DNA of 49,081 nucleotides, from the NCBI RefSeq assembly GCF_016743775.1, contig NZ_JAEQMY010000038.1, positions 1-49,081 on the forward strand, in the 5' to 3' direction. Under the pieces are notes generated by a model that was given only the letters and a program-made list of their open reading frames with translations, searched no databases and was not told the origin of the DNA. Of the stretch, positions 27,912 to 37,482 are shown one piece after another (within the stretch, counting starts at the first letter, position 1; each line of letters opens with the position of its first letter). Source of the DNA: Microvirga aerilata (GTDB taxonomy: Bacteria; Pseudomonadota; Alphaproteobacteria; Rhizobiales; Beijerinckiaceae). Both the position numbers and the translations under genes were made by a program.

Positions 27912-28208
27912 CTACCCGGCATCAGTGCCGATAAAGCGGTCGGCAAAGCCCGTGCCTATGGCATTTTCGATGGAGATGAGGGTGTCGATTTCGGCGCTCG
28001 TGGGCAGACTGCCCATGCCTTGCCAAGCACGTCCCTGATCCAGGTCAATAGTGACATCGGTTGTGCGACTTTGGTCCCGAGAATAATCAACCAGATCAAA
28101 GCCCTCGCCGCCATCGAGCGTGTCGCTGCCGCCCCGTCCGCGCAACGTGTCGTCGCCGGCTCCGCCTGTCAGGGTGTCGTCACCATTCGTTCCAGTAAAG
28201 TCTGCCAC
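27912..28208 (-). pseudogene. Truncated RTX protein fragment
   Basis: Ninety-eight codons starting at GTG 28208 (GGGGC nearby) encode an RTX start (TNGDDTLTGGAGDDTLRGRG) and a spacer module (TLISIENAIGTG) like those of the downstream 1282-residue protein. The frame ends at TAG 27912-27914, but the same frame continues with another RTX-like stretch for about 25 codons before the similarity fades. It has no secretion tail. This looks like a relic of an RTX gene shortened by a nonsense mutation and deletion. A short expressed product without export signal is the alternative. Confidence 0.65.
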
Positions 28209-28663
28209 AATTGCCCCGTTTGTGTTGTTGGCCGGATCGTAAACGGGGCAAAATCATGGCGTAACTATCCTTTAGAGGTATACGTGACATTTCGGGTCCA
28301 ATCCCGCTGCGGCAAAATCTCACCTTGGGCAAATCTTCGCAGTGTGGCTCCTCCGACCGTACGTTTTCAGTGATGGTTTGCACGGACGCCGAGCCAGGTT
28401 GGTATCATTGTTGCGCCTTCTAGGATGGCAGCGGCGCAGCTGACAGTCCGGCCTGAGAGACAACATTGAGGGGCTGCCCGACGTTCAGCTGATGTCCGTT
28501 GGCAAGGTGCCGGTCACACTGCCGACCTTAATCCAACGGAAGGGGCCCCAAACACGTGCGGCCCCATACCGCGCATGTCGCTCAGCTTGGCCGGGGAGCC
28601 CCCGCTGGTTTTCCTTAACGAAGTTTAGTAGGCAGGGCGCGAAAATTCGCGATTCAACTATAA
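28209..28663. other. Divergent intergenic region with a palindrome
   Basis: Separates the minus-strand RTX genes from the plus-strand glycan genes. No gene is seen. A palindrome CGCGAA-AA-TTCGCG sits at 28638-28651, 12 bases before the giant gene's ATG, and could be an operator. Confidence 0.45.
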
Positions 28664-31600
28664 ATGCGCGCCGCTAAGCTTAAAGCAGTGGCATCAGTGG
28701 GGCTTTCCGTGAGGGAATTTGGCGATATCGAGCAGGATCAAACCGGTCCTGCCCCCAACGAGGAACTCGACAGCACAGAGCTGTTTGAGGAACTCAGCCA
28801 GCTTATGGGTGAGACGCAGCCCCGACGTCGCTCCCCTCCTCCAGTACCAGCGCCGCCGGCCCCAATGGCATCAGAAGTGCCCCAAGCTACAGCCTCGGAG
28901 CCTCAGCCTGCTGTTTTCAGGCACGAGACTGTTGAGCCATCGCCGTTCGAGCCAGTCAGCACGATGGTCCAGTCCGACAGGGGTAAACAGGCCTCGCTTG
29001 ATGGATCTGATATAGCGGATGATGAAGAGGCGCAGCCGCACCACCGGTCGATCTCTCCGGTTTCCGAGGTGCCACAGGTTGAACCATCGGATGGTCCTCC
29101 TGATCACTCTTCGCCCATTCGGGCGGAGCCCGCGCCCAGCGCTCCCCCACGTGGGGACGTAAGTGACAATGTGGAGGTTATCGACGAGATCAGCCGCTTA
29201 TTGGAGGATGCTCAACCGCAGTCTCGGCTCGTTTCCCTGAAGCCGGAGGCCGCTGCACCAGTGGGCGCGAGCCCACTGACGGCCTCGGACGAGCAGGCGC
29301 CCAGCGATGTTCCTGATGCGGCAGAACCCACTGCAGCGGATATCAGTTCTGTGCCGGCCTCTCTCCTAGGCGACAAGCTGTTCGACCTGAACTGGTATGC
29401 CCCGCAGCACCCGGACATTGTCGGTGCGGGTTTGGATCCGTTCGAGCACTATCTCGCATACGGTGCGTTTGAAGGCCGTCGGCCCAATCCCTACTTTGAT
29501 CCCTTGTGGTATTTGGAGACGTACCCAGAGGCTAAGGGCTCCGGACTGGAGCCGTTGACCCACTATGTGCGCTCCGGCGAGAGCGCTGGAAACCGCCCTG
29601 GCCCACTCTTCGACCCAGTGTGGTACCGCGACCGTTATGGTCTCGACGAGGCTGAGCTCGCGCTCGCTCATTACCTGGCCCGTCGGACCACCGGCAAAGT
29701 CAGCCCGATTCCAGACTTCGACGCGGAGTTCTACACCAAGGCGTACCCGGACATCGGGGCGGCCGGCATTGATCCGTTTGAGCATTATATCAATTACGGC
29801 TTCCGGGAGGGTCGCAATCCCTCGAAGGATTTCGACACCAACTTCTACATCAAACGCTATCTGCGCGGCTCCACTACGGAATGCCCCCTGTTCCACTTCC
29901 TGGCCCACCGGCACGAGCCTGGCATCTTTGGCCGGATGCCGGACGACGAGGCGAGCATTCCGCGAGAAATCAAGCGGTTTACGCGCCCGGGCCCGGACTT
30001 TGAGGAGTTCAAGCCTGTTGCCGTGACGGAGGCCAACCGCAAGGCTAAGCTGCTGGCCTATTATCTGCCGCAGTTTCACGCCTTTCCGGAGAACAACGCT
30101 TGGTGGGGCGAAGGCTTCACCGAGTGGACCAACATCGTGCGGGGCGTGCCCCGTTTTGCCGGCCATTATCAGCCTCGTGTCCCCCGGGACCTAGGCTTTT
30201 ATAGCTTGGACACCACCGATACGATGCGGCGCCAAGTGGGGATGGCTAAGGCCGCAGGCCTGTTTGGCTTTGTGTTTTATCACTACTGGTTCAATGGTCG
30301 CCGGCTGATGGAAGCCCCAACTGAGCGCTTCCTTGCCGATGCCTCAATCGACATGCCCTTTTGCCTCATGTGGGCCAATGAGAACTGGACCCGCCGCTGG
30401 GACGGAGCGGAAAACGAAGTCCTGATCTCCCAAGACTACCTGGAAGAAGATGATGAGCGGCTGCTGGCCGATTTCAACCGCCACTTCCAGGATCCGCGCT
30501 ATATCCGGGTCGAGGGCCGGCCGCTGCTGATGATCTACCGCCCGCGCCTGATTCCCGAAACGGCTCAGACCATGACGCGCTGGCGCAAAATGTTCCGGGA
30601 GCAGTTCCATGAGGATCCGATCCTCGTGATGGCCCAGAGCTTCAAAGACACCGACCCGCGCGTGTTCGGGATGGATGGCGCGATCGAGTTCCCGCCGCAC
30701 AAGCTGACCGCGACGCTGCCGCCCATCACGAACACGGTCAATGTTCTTGACACCGAGTTCGAGGGCCAGGTCTATCGCTATGAGGATGTAGTTCAGGTTT
30801 CCCTGGAGGAGCCGGCGCCGACCTATCCGTTGATCAAAACCCTCGTGCCGAGCTGGGACAACGATGCCCGCCGGCAAGGTTCCGGGCTCACCCTTATCAA
30901 CTCGACCCCCGCCAGATATGAGAATTGGCTGACACAGCTGATCGCTCGGGCCCAGAAAGCCCCGTTCTTTGGCGAGACCTTCGTGTGCGTAAATGCCTGG
31001 AATGAATGGTGTGAAGGCGCCTATCTCGAGCCCGATCTGCACTTCGGCGGCGCATACCTCAATGCCACCAGCCGCGCAGTCACGGGCGTGTCCCAGCGCA
31101 CCAACGCGCGCGTTGTGCTGGTTGGGCACGACGCCTTCCCAAGCGGGGCGCAGCAGCTCCTTCTCAACATCGGGCGAACCCTGCGCGCGCAGCACGGCGT
31201 CGAGATAGAATTCCTGCTCCTCGGGGGTGGGAAGCTCGAGCGGGACTACATGGATCTAGCCCCCACCACCGTTGCCGCAGCGACGGCCGACGCCCTGCGC
31301 CACCTCAAGGCGCTGCAGGAGCGCGGCTTCACCACCGCCTTGGTGAACACCACCGCAGCCGGCCACATCATTCCTGGCGCGGCCGATCTTGGCTTTGCGA
31401 CTCACCTCCTGGTGCATGAGCTGCCCCGGATCCTCCGCGAGAAGGATCTGACCGCCGGCGCCAAGGCGGGGCTCACGACCGCCAACAGCGTGGTGTTTCC
31501 AGCTCCTTACGTCCGCGACAAGGTGGCGGAGGCGCTTGGTCTTCCTGTAGACGAGCGCATGCAGATCGTCCCGAATGGCCTCTACAAGAACGTGAGCTTC

Positions 31601-33061
31601 TCGCCTGACGGCGCCCGGCAGATCCGTGCGGAGCTTGGGCTAGGGCTGGAGGACCGGCTAGTCCTGGGCATGGGCTATGCCGACATGCGCAAGGGCTTTG
31701 ACCATTTCCTTGCCCTCTGGCGCTCGTTGAGAGATGGGGATGGCGACCTGTTGAGTCGCAGCCGGGTGCACTGCTGCTGGGTCGGTGGGATGGATCCGCA
31801 GCTGAAGGACTGGCTCGAGGTGGAGCTGGCGGACGCCCAGGCCACGGGCACCTTCCATTTGGCGGGCTACCAAACCGCTGTGACTGCCTATCTCTCGGCG
31901 GCGGATGCCTTCGTCCTGACTTCGCGCGAGGACCCCTTCCCGGCTGTGGTGCTCGAGGCCCTTAGTGCCGGCACCCCGGTGGTGGCCTTCGACCGCTCCG
32001 GCGGAATTCCCGATATGCTGCGTGAAACCGGTTTTGGGGCCGTTGTGCCCTATGGCGATGTCGGGGCTATGGCGGTGACCGTCCGCGATCTTATTGGCCA
32101 ACCTCGCGGGCCTGAGACGCGTCAGCAGCAACAGGAGCTTGCCCAGACCGCCTTTGCTTGGGCGCCCTACGTGCAGCGTCTGTTGAGCCTGGCCCTGCCA
32201 GGACTGAAAACGGTCTCGGTGGCGGTGCCGAACTATAACTACGCCCGCTTCATGCCGGATCGGCTCGGCTCGATCTTCCGCCAATCCTATCCCGTGCACG
32301 AGGTGATCGTGCTCGATGACAAATCCACTGACGACAGCCTGCCGGTCATCCGGCAGACCGCTGACGAATGGCAGCGGCAGATCAAGCTTGTGCCAAATGC
32401 GCAGAACTCCGGGTCGGTGTTCGCGCAGTGGCGCAAGGCCGCCGAATTGGCCACCGGCGACTATCTTTGGATCGCTGAGGCGGATGACCTCTGCGAGCCG
32501 GACTTTCTCGCGCGCGTCATCAAGATGATGGACGAGGATCCCAGTGTCGTCCTCGGCTTCTCCGACAGCCGGGCCATCGACAGCGATGGCGCAGACCTGA
32601 TGGAGAGCTACAAGGGTTATTATGCCACGGTCGAGCCCGGTGCCCTGAGCCGCAGCGGCGTCTTTGGCGCGGACGAGTTCGTCCGCCGGTACCTGTCGGT
32701 CAAGAATCTGATCATGAACGTCAGTGCCGTGGTCTGGCGCCGCGATGCCCTGCTCCGGGCGCTCGACCGCTGCGAGTACGAGCTGGATCAGTTCAAGGTC
32801 GCCGGTGACTGGCGGCTCTATCTCGACATCCTGGCGGAACCCGGGGCGCGGATCGCCTATGAGGCCACGCCCCTCAACACGCACCGGCGGCACACGGAAA
32901 GCGTCACCCATTCTCTGCGCACTGACCTGCATATCGCGGAAATCGAACGACTGCAGGCCCGCGCGACATGGGTGTTTCGCCTTGCCGAAGCCACACAGCG
33001 CGTGCAACAGGCCTACCTGACAGAAGTTACGGAATATCTCAAAAAGCCGCACCGATCCTGA
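28664..33061 (+). CDS. Three-domain glycosyltransferase: repeat module, WbsX (GT99-like), GT4 and GT2
   Basis: A 1465-residue fusion. Residues 1-235 are acidic and Pro/Ala/Ser-rich, probably disordered. Residues ~239-424 hold five repeats of ~36 residues with the consensus FD-x-x-(F/W)Y...P...HY...G-x-x-EGRxP, e.g. FDAEFYTKAYPDIGAAGIDP. Residues ~461-807 are a WbsX-type domain (KLLAYYLPQFHAFPENNAWW and WANENWTRRWDG). Residues ~816-1175 are a GT4 unit (SREDPFPAVVLEALSAGTPV). Residues ~1182-1450 are a GT2 unit (VSVAVPNYNYARF, AEADD as the metal site, GDWRLYLDI). There are no membrane segments. One chain could add several sugars in order. The first part is poorly conserved-looking, so a later start is possible. 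Confidence 0.9.
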   Translation: MRAAKLKAVASVGLSVREFGDIEQDQTGPAPNEELDSTELFEELSQLMGETQPRRRSPPPVPAPPAPMASEVPQATASEPQPAVFRHETVEPSPFEPVSTMVQSDRGKQASLDGSDIADDEEAQPHHRSISPVSEVPQVEPSDGPPDHSSPIRAEPAPSAPPRGDVSDNVEVIDEISRLLEDAQPQSRLVSLKPEAAAPVGASPLTASDEQAPSDVPDAAEPTAADISSVPASLLGDKLFDLNWYAPQHPDIVGAGLDPFEHYLAYGAFEGRRPNPYFDPLWYLETYPEAKGSGLEPLTHYVRSGESAGNRPGPLFDPVWYRDRYGLDEAELALAHYLARRTTGKVSPIPDFDAEFYTKAYPDIGAAGIDPFEHYINYGFREGRNPSKDFDTNFYIKRYLRGSTTECPLFHFLAHRHEPGIFGRMPDDEASIPREIKRFTRPGPDFEEFKPVAVTEANRKAKLLAYYLPQFHAFPENNAWWGEGFTEWTNIVRGVPRFAGHYQPRVPRDLGFYSLDTTDTMRRQVGMAKAAGLFGFVFYHYWFNGRRLMEAPTERFLADASIDMPFCLMWANENWTRRWDGAENEVLISQDYLEEDDERLLADFNRHFQDPRYIRVEGRPLLMIYRPRLIPETAQTMTRWRKMFREQFHEDPILVMAQSFKDTDPRVFGMDGAIEFPPHKLTATLPPITNTVNVLDTEFEGQVYRYEDVVQVSLEEPAPTYPLIKTLVPSWDNDARRQGSGLTLINSTPARYENWLTQLIARAQKAPFFGETFVCVNAWNEWCEGAYLEPDLHFGGAYLNATSRAVTGVSQRTNARVVLVGHDAFPSGAQQLLLNIGRTLRAQHGVEIEFLLLGGGKLERDYMDLAPTTVAAATADALRHLKALQERGFTTALVNTTAAGHIIPGAADLGFATHLLVHELPRILREKDLTAGAKAGLTTANSVVFPAPYVRDKVAEALGLPVDERMQIVPNGLYKNVSFSPDGARQIRAELGLGLEDRLVLGMGYADMRKGFDHFLALWRSLRDGDGDLLSRSRVHCCWVGGMDPQLKDWLEVELADAQATGTFHLAGYQTAVTAYLSAADAFVLTSREDPFPAVVLEALSAGTPVVAFDRSGGIPDMLRETGFGAVVPYGDVGAMAVTVRDLIGQPRGPETRQQQQELAQTAFAWAPYVQRLLSLALPGLKTVSVAVPNYNYARFMPDRLGSIFRQSYPVHEVIVLDDKSTDDSLPVIRQTADEWQRQIKLVPNAQNSGSVFAQWRKAAELATGDYLWIAEADDLCEPDFLARVIKMMDEDPSVVLGFSDSRAIDSDGADLMESYKGYYATVEPGALSRSGVFGADEFVRRYLSVKNLIMNVSAVVWRRDALLRALDRCEYELDQFKVAGDWRLYLDILAEPGARIAYEATPLNTHRRHTESVTHSLRTDLHIAEIERLQARATWVFRLAEATQRVQQAYLTEVTEYLKKPHRS

Positions 33062-33071
33062 ATGGAAATCA

Positions 33072-33121
33072 CCAGGGGGGCTGCCCCGACACTCTGCATT
33101 GCAGAGCGGGGCCGACCCTGG
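33072..33121 (+). other. Strong intergenic RNA hairpin
   Basis: Nested perfect arms fold the spacer between the giant gene and the next: CCAGGG (33072-33077) with CCCTGG (33116-33121), CCCCG (33084-33088) with CGGGG (33107-33111), and CTCTGCA (33092-33098) with TGCAGAG (33100-33106). No T-run follows, so it may act as an RNA stability or processing element rather than a terminator. Confidence 0.5.
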
Positions 33122-33173
33122 AGCCTCCGAGACATGAGGCCTGTTCGATCAGCGGCAGTAAAAGGTTTATACG

Positions 33174-34319
33174 ATGGCACGAGTTCTTTTTGTGGGCGCA
33201 CCCGTCAGTGATCCACCCGCGGACGCGAACACCCAGACGAAGTTCGATCAGACCGGCAAAAATACGGGTAACCTGCTGATCGGCCATGCCCTGCGCCGGG
33301 AGCTTGCGGTCGACTCTTATGCGTTCGGCACCGGCCATGACGCCCGTCAGGTCAATGAGAACTTCGACCTGATCGCTATTCCGGCGGCGAACTTCATCTA
33401 CGAGCACTTCGATTTCGGCTACATGGCCGACTTCATCGAACGCACCACCCTCCCCTGCCTGATGGTGGGCTTGGGTGCGCAGTCGAGCAGCCTGACGTCG
33501 CTTGACCTCAATATCCCGGCCGGCACCCGGCGGCTGCTCAAGATTATTGCCGAGCGCTCGAACTCGATCGGCGTCAGAGGAGAGTACACGGCCTCGGTTC
33601 TAGAGCACCTCGGCATTACGAACGTCACGCTGACGGGGTGTCCCAGCCTGTACATGACCCTGGAGCCGGAGCTGAAAATCCGCAAGCGCGAGTCGGACGA
33701 GGGTGCTCTTCGGGTGGCCGTGAACGGCTCGAACAATGTCATTAAGCACTCATTTGCCCCCTCGTTCGCCGCCGACGTTGAGCGTCATTTGTTGGACACA
33801 GCGGTCAGGGACAACTACGCTTACGTGCTCCAGAACGAGTTTCCAGAGATTGACATTGTGCTCGGTCGGTCCACGGCAGACCAAGCGGCGCAAGCGTCAG
33901 GCGCGCTGCAAAGGATCGGCTCGCAGCTAGGCAGCAGCGCGTACACCGCCTTCCTGCAAAAGAGCGGCCGTGTGTTCTTCTCGGTCGACGAGTGGAGCCA
34001 CTTCATCAGAAGAATGGACTTCTCCATCGGCACACGCTTCCATGGCAACATGATCGCGCTTCTGTCGGGCGTTCCGGCCTTGATCATTCCCCATGACACC
34101 CGCACGCTCGAAATGTCCCAGCTGATGAAGATCCCGCACGTGACTGTCGACCGAATCGGCAAGATCGACATCGCGCGCCTGTACGACAGCACGAGTTTCG
34201 ACGAGTTTTCCCGCAATTACGCCAAGCTGTATCAGGACTACATTCGCTTCCTGGACCTCAACAACGTTGCGCACCGGCTGAACCCAGTTTCATCATCACT
34301 TGAAGTTTCCGCTAACTAA
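33174..34319 (+). CDS. Polysaccharide pyruvyl transferase family protein
   Basis: A 381-residue protein of the PS_pyruv_trans (CsaB/WcaK-type) family, which adds pyruvate ketals or related groups to surface sugars. Family marks are the N-terminal KNTGNLLIGHAL, LMVGLGAQSSS, IGVRGEYTASVLEHLGI followed by LTGCPSL, and the C-terminal MDFSIGTRFHGNMIALLSGV with its conserved Arg-x-His. The central region differs from classical pyruvyl transferases, so the group transferred is uncertain. A second member is at 40588-41730. Confidence 0.85.
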   Translation: MARVLFVGAPVSDPPADANTQTKFDQTGKNTGNLLIGHALRRELAVDSYAFGTGHDARQVNENFDLIAIPAANFIYEHFDFGYMADFIERTTLPCLMVGLGAQSSSLTSLDLNIPAGTRRLLKIIAERSNSIGVRGEYTASVLEHLGITNVTLTGCPSLYMTLEPELKIRKRESDEGALRVAVNGSNNVIKHSFAPSFAADVERHLLDTAVRDNYAYVLQNEFPEIDIVLGRSTADQAAQASGALQRIGSQLGSSAYTAFLQKSGRVFFSVDEWSHFIRRMDFSIGTRFHGNMIALLSGVPALIIPHDTRTLEMSQLMKIPHVTVDRIGKIDIARLYDSTSFDEFSRNYAKLYQDYIRFLDLNNVAHRLNPVSSSLEVSAN

Positions 34320-34369
34320 CGTTGTGCGACACGTTTAGAATCGAGAGCAATGCGCCGAATGGAACAGCA

Positions 34370-35353
34370 ATGATCGGATCCCCGATAATCCCAGACGCCA
34401 TATTCGAGCAGGCGCGAAGCAACAAAGCCCGTGTCTTCTCGGCTCACGCCGGCGATGGCTCTTCAGGAGCCGAGAGGAAGAAGGGCGATATCCTCGCAAC
34501 GCTTCAGCATACGCCGAAGTTTAAGCTTGATGCGACAGCCCCATTCTTTGCAATCGGCTCGTGCTTTGCCCGCAACATTGAGTTATCCCTCGCGCAGCAG
34601 GGGCTCCATTGCGTCACCAGTCAGTGTGTTTTCCCCGACGATTATTACGAACTGAGGGGCTTCGGCGCCCGAAACGGGGCTTTGAACGCGTACACGCCAG
34701 GGTCCATTATGGACCTCATTCGCTTTGCGAAGCGATCGGAGGCAGAAACAGTTGCGCTTCAGGATGTCGGTGACGGACAATGGGCCGACATGCTCATGTC
34801 GGGATTACGACTCCTGAACGATGATGAGGCCGCGTCCGCACGCAAGCAGTTGCTCCAAACATACCGAAACCTGCCTGACGCCAGAACCGTCATCATCACT
34901 CTTGGATACACCGAGAGCTGGCGAGAGAAGGCGACTGGTATGTTCATCAACCGTCCCCCTGCTGGGAATATGCGGCTGAACCGACGTGCGGGACACTATG
35001 AATTTCTCAACATGAGTGCTGAACAGATTTTAGGCGCGGTTCACACATCCGTGCAGGAAATCTACCAACAGACAGAAGGTCGCGCGAAGCTTATCCTCAC
35101 CGTTTCTCCGGTTCCCTTGGCAAGCACCTTTACCGGCCAGGACGTTATCACCGCCAACGACTTTTCAAAGGGTGTGCTCTTAGCAGCGGCCCGTGAGGTG
35201 TCTTCTGCGTATGACTTTGTGGATTATTTCCCCTCGTACCAATATGTTATCCATTCCCACCCGGAGGCCGCCTGGGACAACGACGGCGTTCATGTCAAAT
35301 ACAGCCTCGTCAACAGGATCATGCAGCGGTTTTGTGAAATGTACTTTGATTGA
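34370..35353 (+). CDS. GSCFA-domain protein
   Basis: A 327-residue protein named for its signature, present at about residues 60-72 as FAIGSCFARNIEL. This family is distantly related to SGNH/GDSL esterases: the Ser lies in GSCFA and the late DGVHV motif (WDNDGVHVKYSLVN) would provide the Asp and His. VIITLGYTESWRE and LTVSPVPLASTF are also typical. It probably transfers or removes an acyl group on a glycan in the cytoplasm, as there is no signal peptide. I chose ATG 34370 over TTG 34322. Confidence 0.85.
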   Translation: MIGSPIIPDAIFEQARSNKARVFSAHAGDGSSGAERKKGDILATLQHTPKFKLDATAPFFAIGSCFARNIELSLAQQGLHCVTSQCVFPDDYYELRGFGARNGALNAYTPGSIMDLIRFAKRSEAETVALQDVGDGQWADMLMSGLRLLNDDEAASARKQLLQTYRNLPDARTVIITLGYTESWREKATGMFINRPPAGNMRLNRRAGHYEFLNMSAEQILGAVHTSVQEIYQQTEGRAKLILTVSPVPLASTFTGQDVITANDFSKGVLLAAAREVSSAYDFVDYFPSYQYVIHSHPEAAWDNDGVHVKYSLVNRIMQRFCEMYFD

Positions 35354-35876
35354 CACCTCCTGGCCGAGGGCAATCGTCAGGGGCTCCAGCGAAACTCCTG
35401 GCAATACCTGAGCTCCCTTGCTGTGGTGTCAGCGACCACGGTGACGCTTTGAGCCGTCTGATATGGGTCGAAATATAGAGCTCGGCTTCACGCCGCTTGC
35501 CCCTGAGACCATGCCATTCAACGGTCAGAACGGGCTGTTTGCGGGTGCCAAGCGGTTGGAGACGTTATGTCTCCGGGTCGTTACTGTCAACTTCTCGCTC
35601 CCGAATACACGCGGGAGATCTCTCGGCATCCAACTTCGTGCAGTCGACGTTGGGAACTCTGCGCAGCCTCTGCGGTGTCATCACCCGTCCGAAGGTTTGC
35701 TCGCATCCCGCCTGTGTAACGCCGCCAGGCTCTGGAGCCTGGGTGTGGACCACCTGAACTGACGATAACGAGTGAATGCTGTGCGAATTGCTGAGGACTG
35801 CATTGCTGAGGGTGCGCTTGAAGCGAGCCTGCGCGCGGTGCCATAAGCTGATCCAGAGCTGTGCGGAGGAGAGAAA
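35354..35876. other. Gap with one possible small frame
   Basis: A plus-strand frame at 35463-35762 encodes 99 residues with plausible codon use (VNFSLPNTRGRSLGIQLRAV). It lacks a Shine-Dalgarno and a recognisable family, and may be a fragment of a larger gene. The remaining sequence shows nothing I can name apart from the leader of the next gene. Confidence 0.35.
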
Positions 35877-36968
35877 TTGTCGAGCCTGGAGTTGATTAGA
35901 ACGATCGAAGCGGGCGCACCAAGTTGCCCACCCGGGCCTCTGCTCGAGGTAGATGGCCTGCCACCTGAAATCATCAGACTCCACGCAGCTGAAGGCTCTG
36001 TTGCGGATATAGCACTCTATCACGCCAAGAACTTTCAATACGGCGGTGCAGGTCTCCTGATGGTCGACGGCGAATTGTTTGTGGACCCTGCATTCAACCC
36101 AGATTATCTTGCCAGTTCTTGTAAGAGGCAGGTCCAAGCGGGCAACCCCATTTGGACCCGTGGGATGTTTGGGAGTGTTAATACTCTCAGGATCGCCGGA
36201 CCGGTTTACGCTCCTCTGCATCCAAACATGGTCTATGGTCATTTCCTCCTGGAAATGCTTTCTAAGCTCATGATCATCCGATCATTATACAACGAAGGTA
36301 TGCGACACCCGATTGCAGTGAGCAAGGCCAATCCACAATGGGTTACAGCATTTCTGCATCTCGTTATCCCAGATGCAAACCTTATATACTTCGATCCTGA
36401 TACAACTGTTATCAAAGCAGATGCGTTTTTGCTGATTACGAGAGTAGATCGCGACGCTCATCTTCATCCATCACTCGCCGAACGGTTCAGAATGATCGCC
36501 GGTCTAGCAGGTTCTTCATCTGACGCCGGAGATAAAATTTACCTGTCTCGAGCAAAGCTAAGCAAGAATTTGAGCTGGCACTGGATCGAGGACGAAGCAA
36601 AGATCGAACGCCTGTTCGCTGAACGTGGCTTCCGGGTCATTTATCCGGAAAAACTCTCAATTGTGGAGCAAATTAAGCTTTTCAAACGCACGAATATTCT
36701 TGCGGGCGAATTCAGCTCAGCAATGCATAACGCGCTTTTTATGCCGAAAGGCTCAAGAGTATTCTGTTTGAATTGGATCAACGTATATCAAAGTCGAATT
36801 GCAGCCTTGAAACAACAGGCAGTATGCTTCGTCCCTGACCGAGATGGCGCGTTTCACGACTGGAGATCTCACGGAAGCCAAGGAATTGCGATGCATTTCG
36901 ATCCTACGCGTGTCGGTCGTGAGCTCGACAAGTTTATCGAAGAATTTTCAGTAAACACCGCTGCGTGA
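35877..36968 (+). CDS. GT61-family (DUF563) glycosyltransferase
   Basis: A 363-residue GT61 protein. The C-terminal half carries KIYLSRAKLSKNLSWHWIED, the helix KIERLFAERGFRVI, and AGEFSSAMHNALFMPKGSRV, which aligns with the Gly-rich segment of the GT61 at 17303-18409. The start is TTG 35877: a perfect GGAGGA ends six bases before it and no ATG fits. Base composition is more AT-rich than in the rfb region, which hints at separate acquisition. It lies upstream of the IS701-like insertion. Confidence 0.85.
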   Translation: MSSLELIRTIEAGAPSCPPGPLLEVDGLPPEIIRLHAAEGSVADIALYHAKNFQYGGAGLLMVDGELFVDPAFNPDYLASSCKRQVQAGNPIWTRGMFGSVNTLRIAGPVYAPLHPNMVYGHFLLEMLSKLMIIRSLYNEGMRHPIAVSKANPQWVTAFLHLVIPDANLIYFDPDTTVIKADAFLLITRVDRDAHLHPSLAERFRMIAGLAGSSSDAGDKIYLSRAKLSKNLSWHWIEDEAKIERLFAERGFRVIYPEKLSIVEQIKLFKRTNILAGEFSSAMHNALFMPKGSRVFCLNWINVYQSRIAALKQQAVCFVPDRDGAFHDWRSHGSQGIAMHFDPTRVGRELDKFIEEFSVNTAA

Positions 36969-37477
36969 TGAATTTAAAACGGCTCTGCCTCGAAATCTAA
37001 AGATGCACGCTGTCTCAGAAGGGGTGGGGTGCCAATACCGTCTGGCACTTGACTTGGCACTTGGTATTTTGGTGTACCGCCTCGGTGCGATGTTGAGAAC
37101 TTGTCCAGAGCAGCAGATGGGAGCAGTCAATCGTTTCGGCACGATGCATACTGGGCACCTTGCGCGCATAACTCTTCCGAAGACAACCGCAACGCATGCC
37201 CCATGTTGGATGACACTCGTGTTTCCGACACGCCGGTGTTGCCGACCCGGCGAATCGCTACACGCGACACCGACCGTCGCCTATCAGCTTCGAGTGCTAT
37301 CTCTGCGCCCAAAACTGCTCCGACGTTTGCTGTGCGCCGCGCCAGCGCAGGTCAATCGATCCGAAGTCCATATGAGCCAGAGCCTCCCCACAATGGAACG
37401 CGGCAAATGCTACCAGAGCGCAGCGGTCTATCCCAGCCCTGGACAAATCAACTAGAGCATGCCTTTTGCCATTCATA
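36969..37477. other. Gap before the insertion sequence, no gene recognised
   Basis: Several overlapping frames on both strands have neither a good start nor a family resemblance. I see no gene here. Confidence 0.45.
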
Positions 37478-37482
37478 CTAAG
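37478..37482. repeat. Target-site duplication, left copy
   Basis: CTAAG flanks the left end of the insertion sequence and is repeated exactly at 38947-38951 on the right side. Confidence 0.7.

Noticed and set aside
31658..33052. A 464-codon minus-strand frame
   Set aside because: Antisense to the GT4/GT2 part of the giant enzyme, whose motifs are clear.
35565..36242. A 225-codon minus-strand frame spanning a gap and the GT61 start
   Set aside because: Conflicts with the SD-supported GT61 gene and resembles no family.
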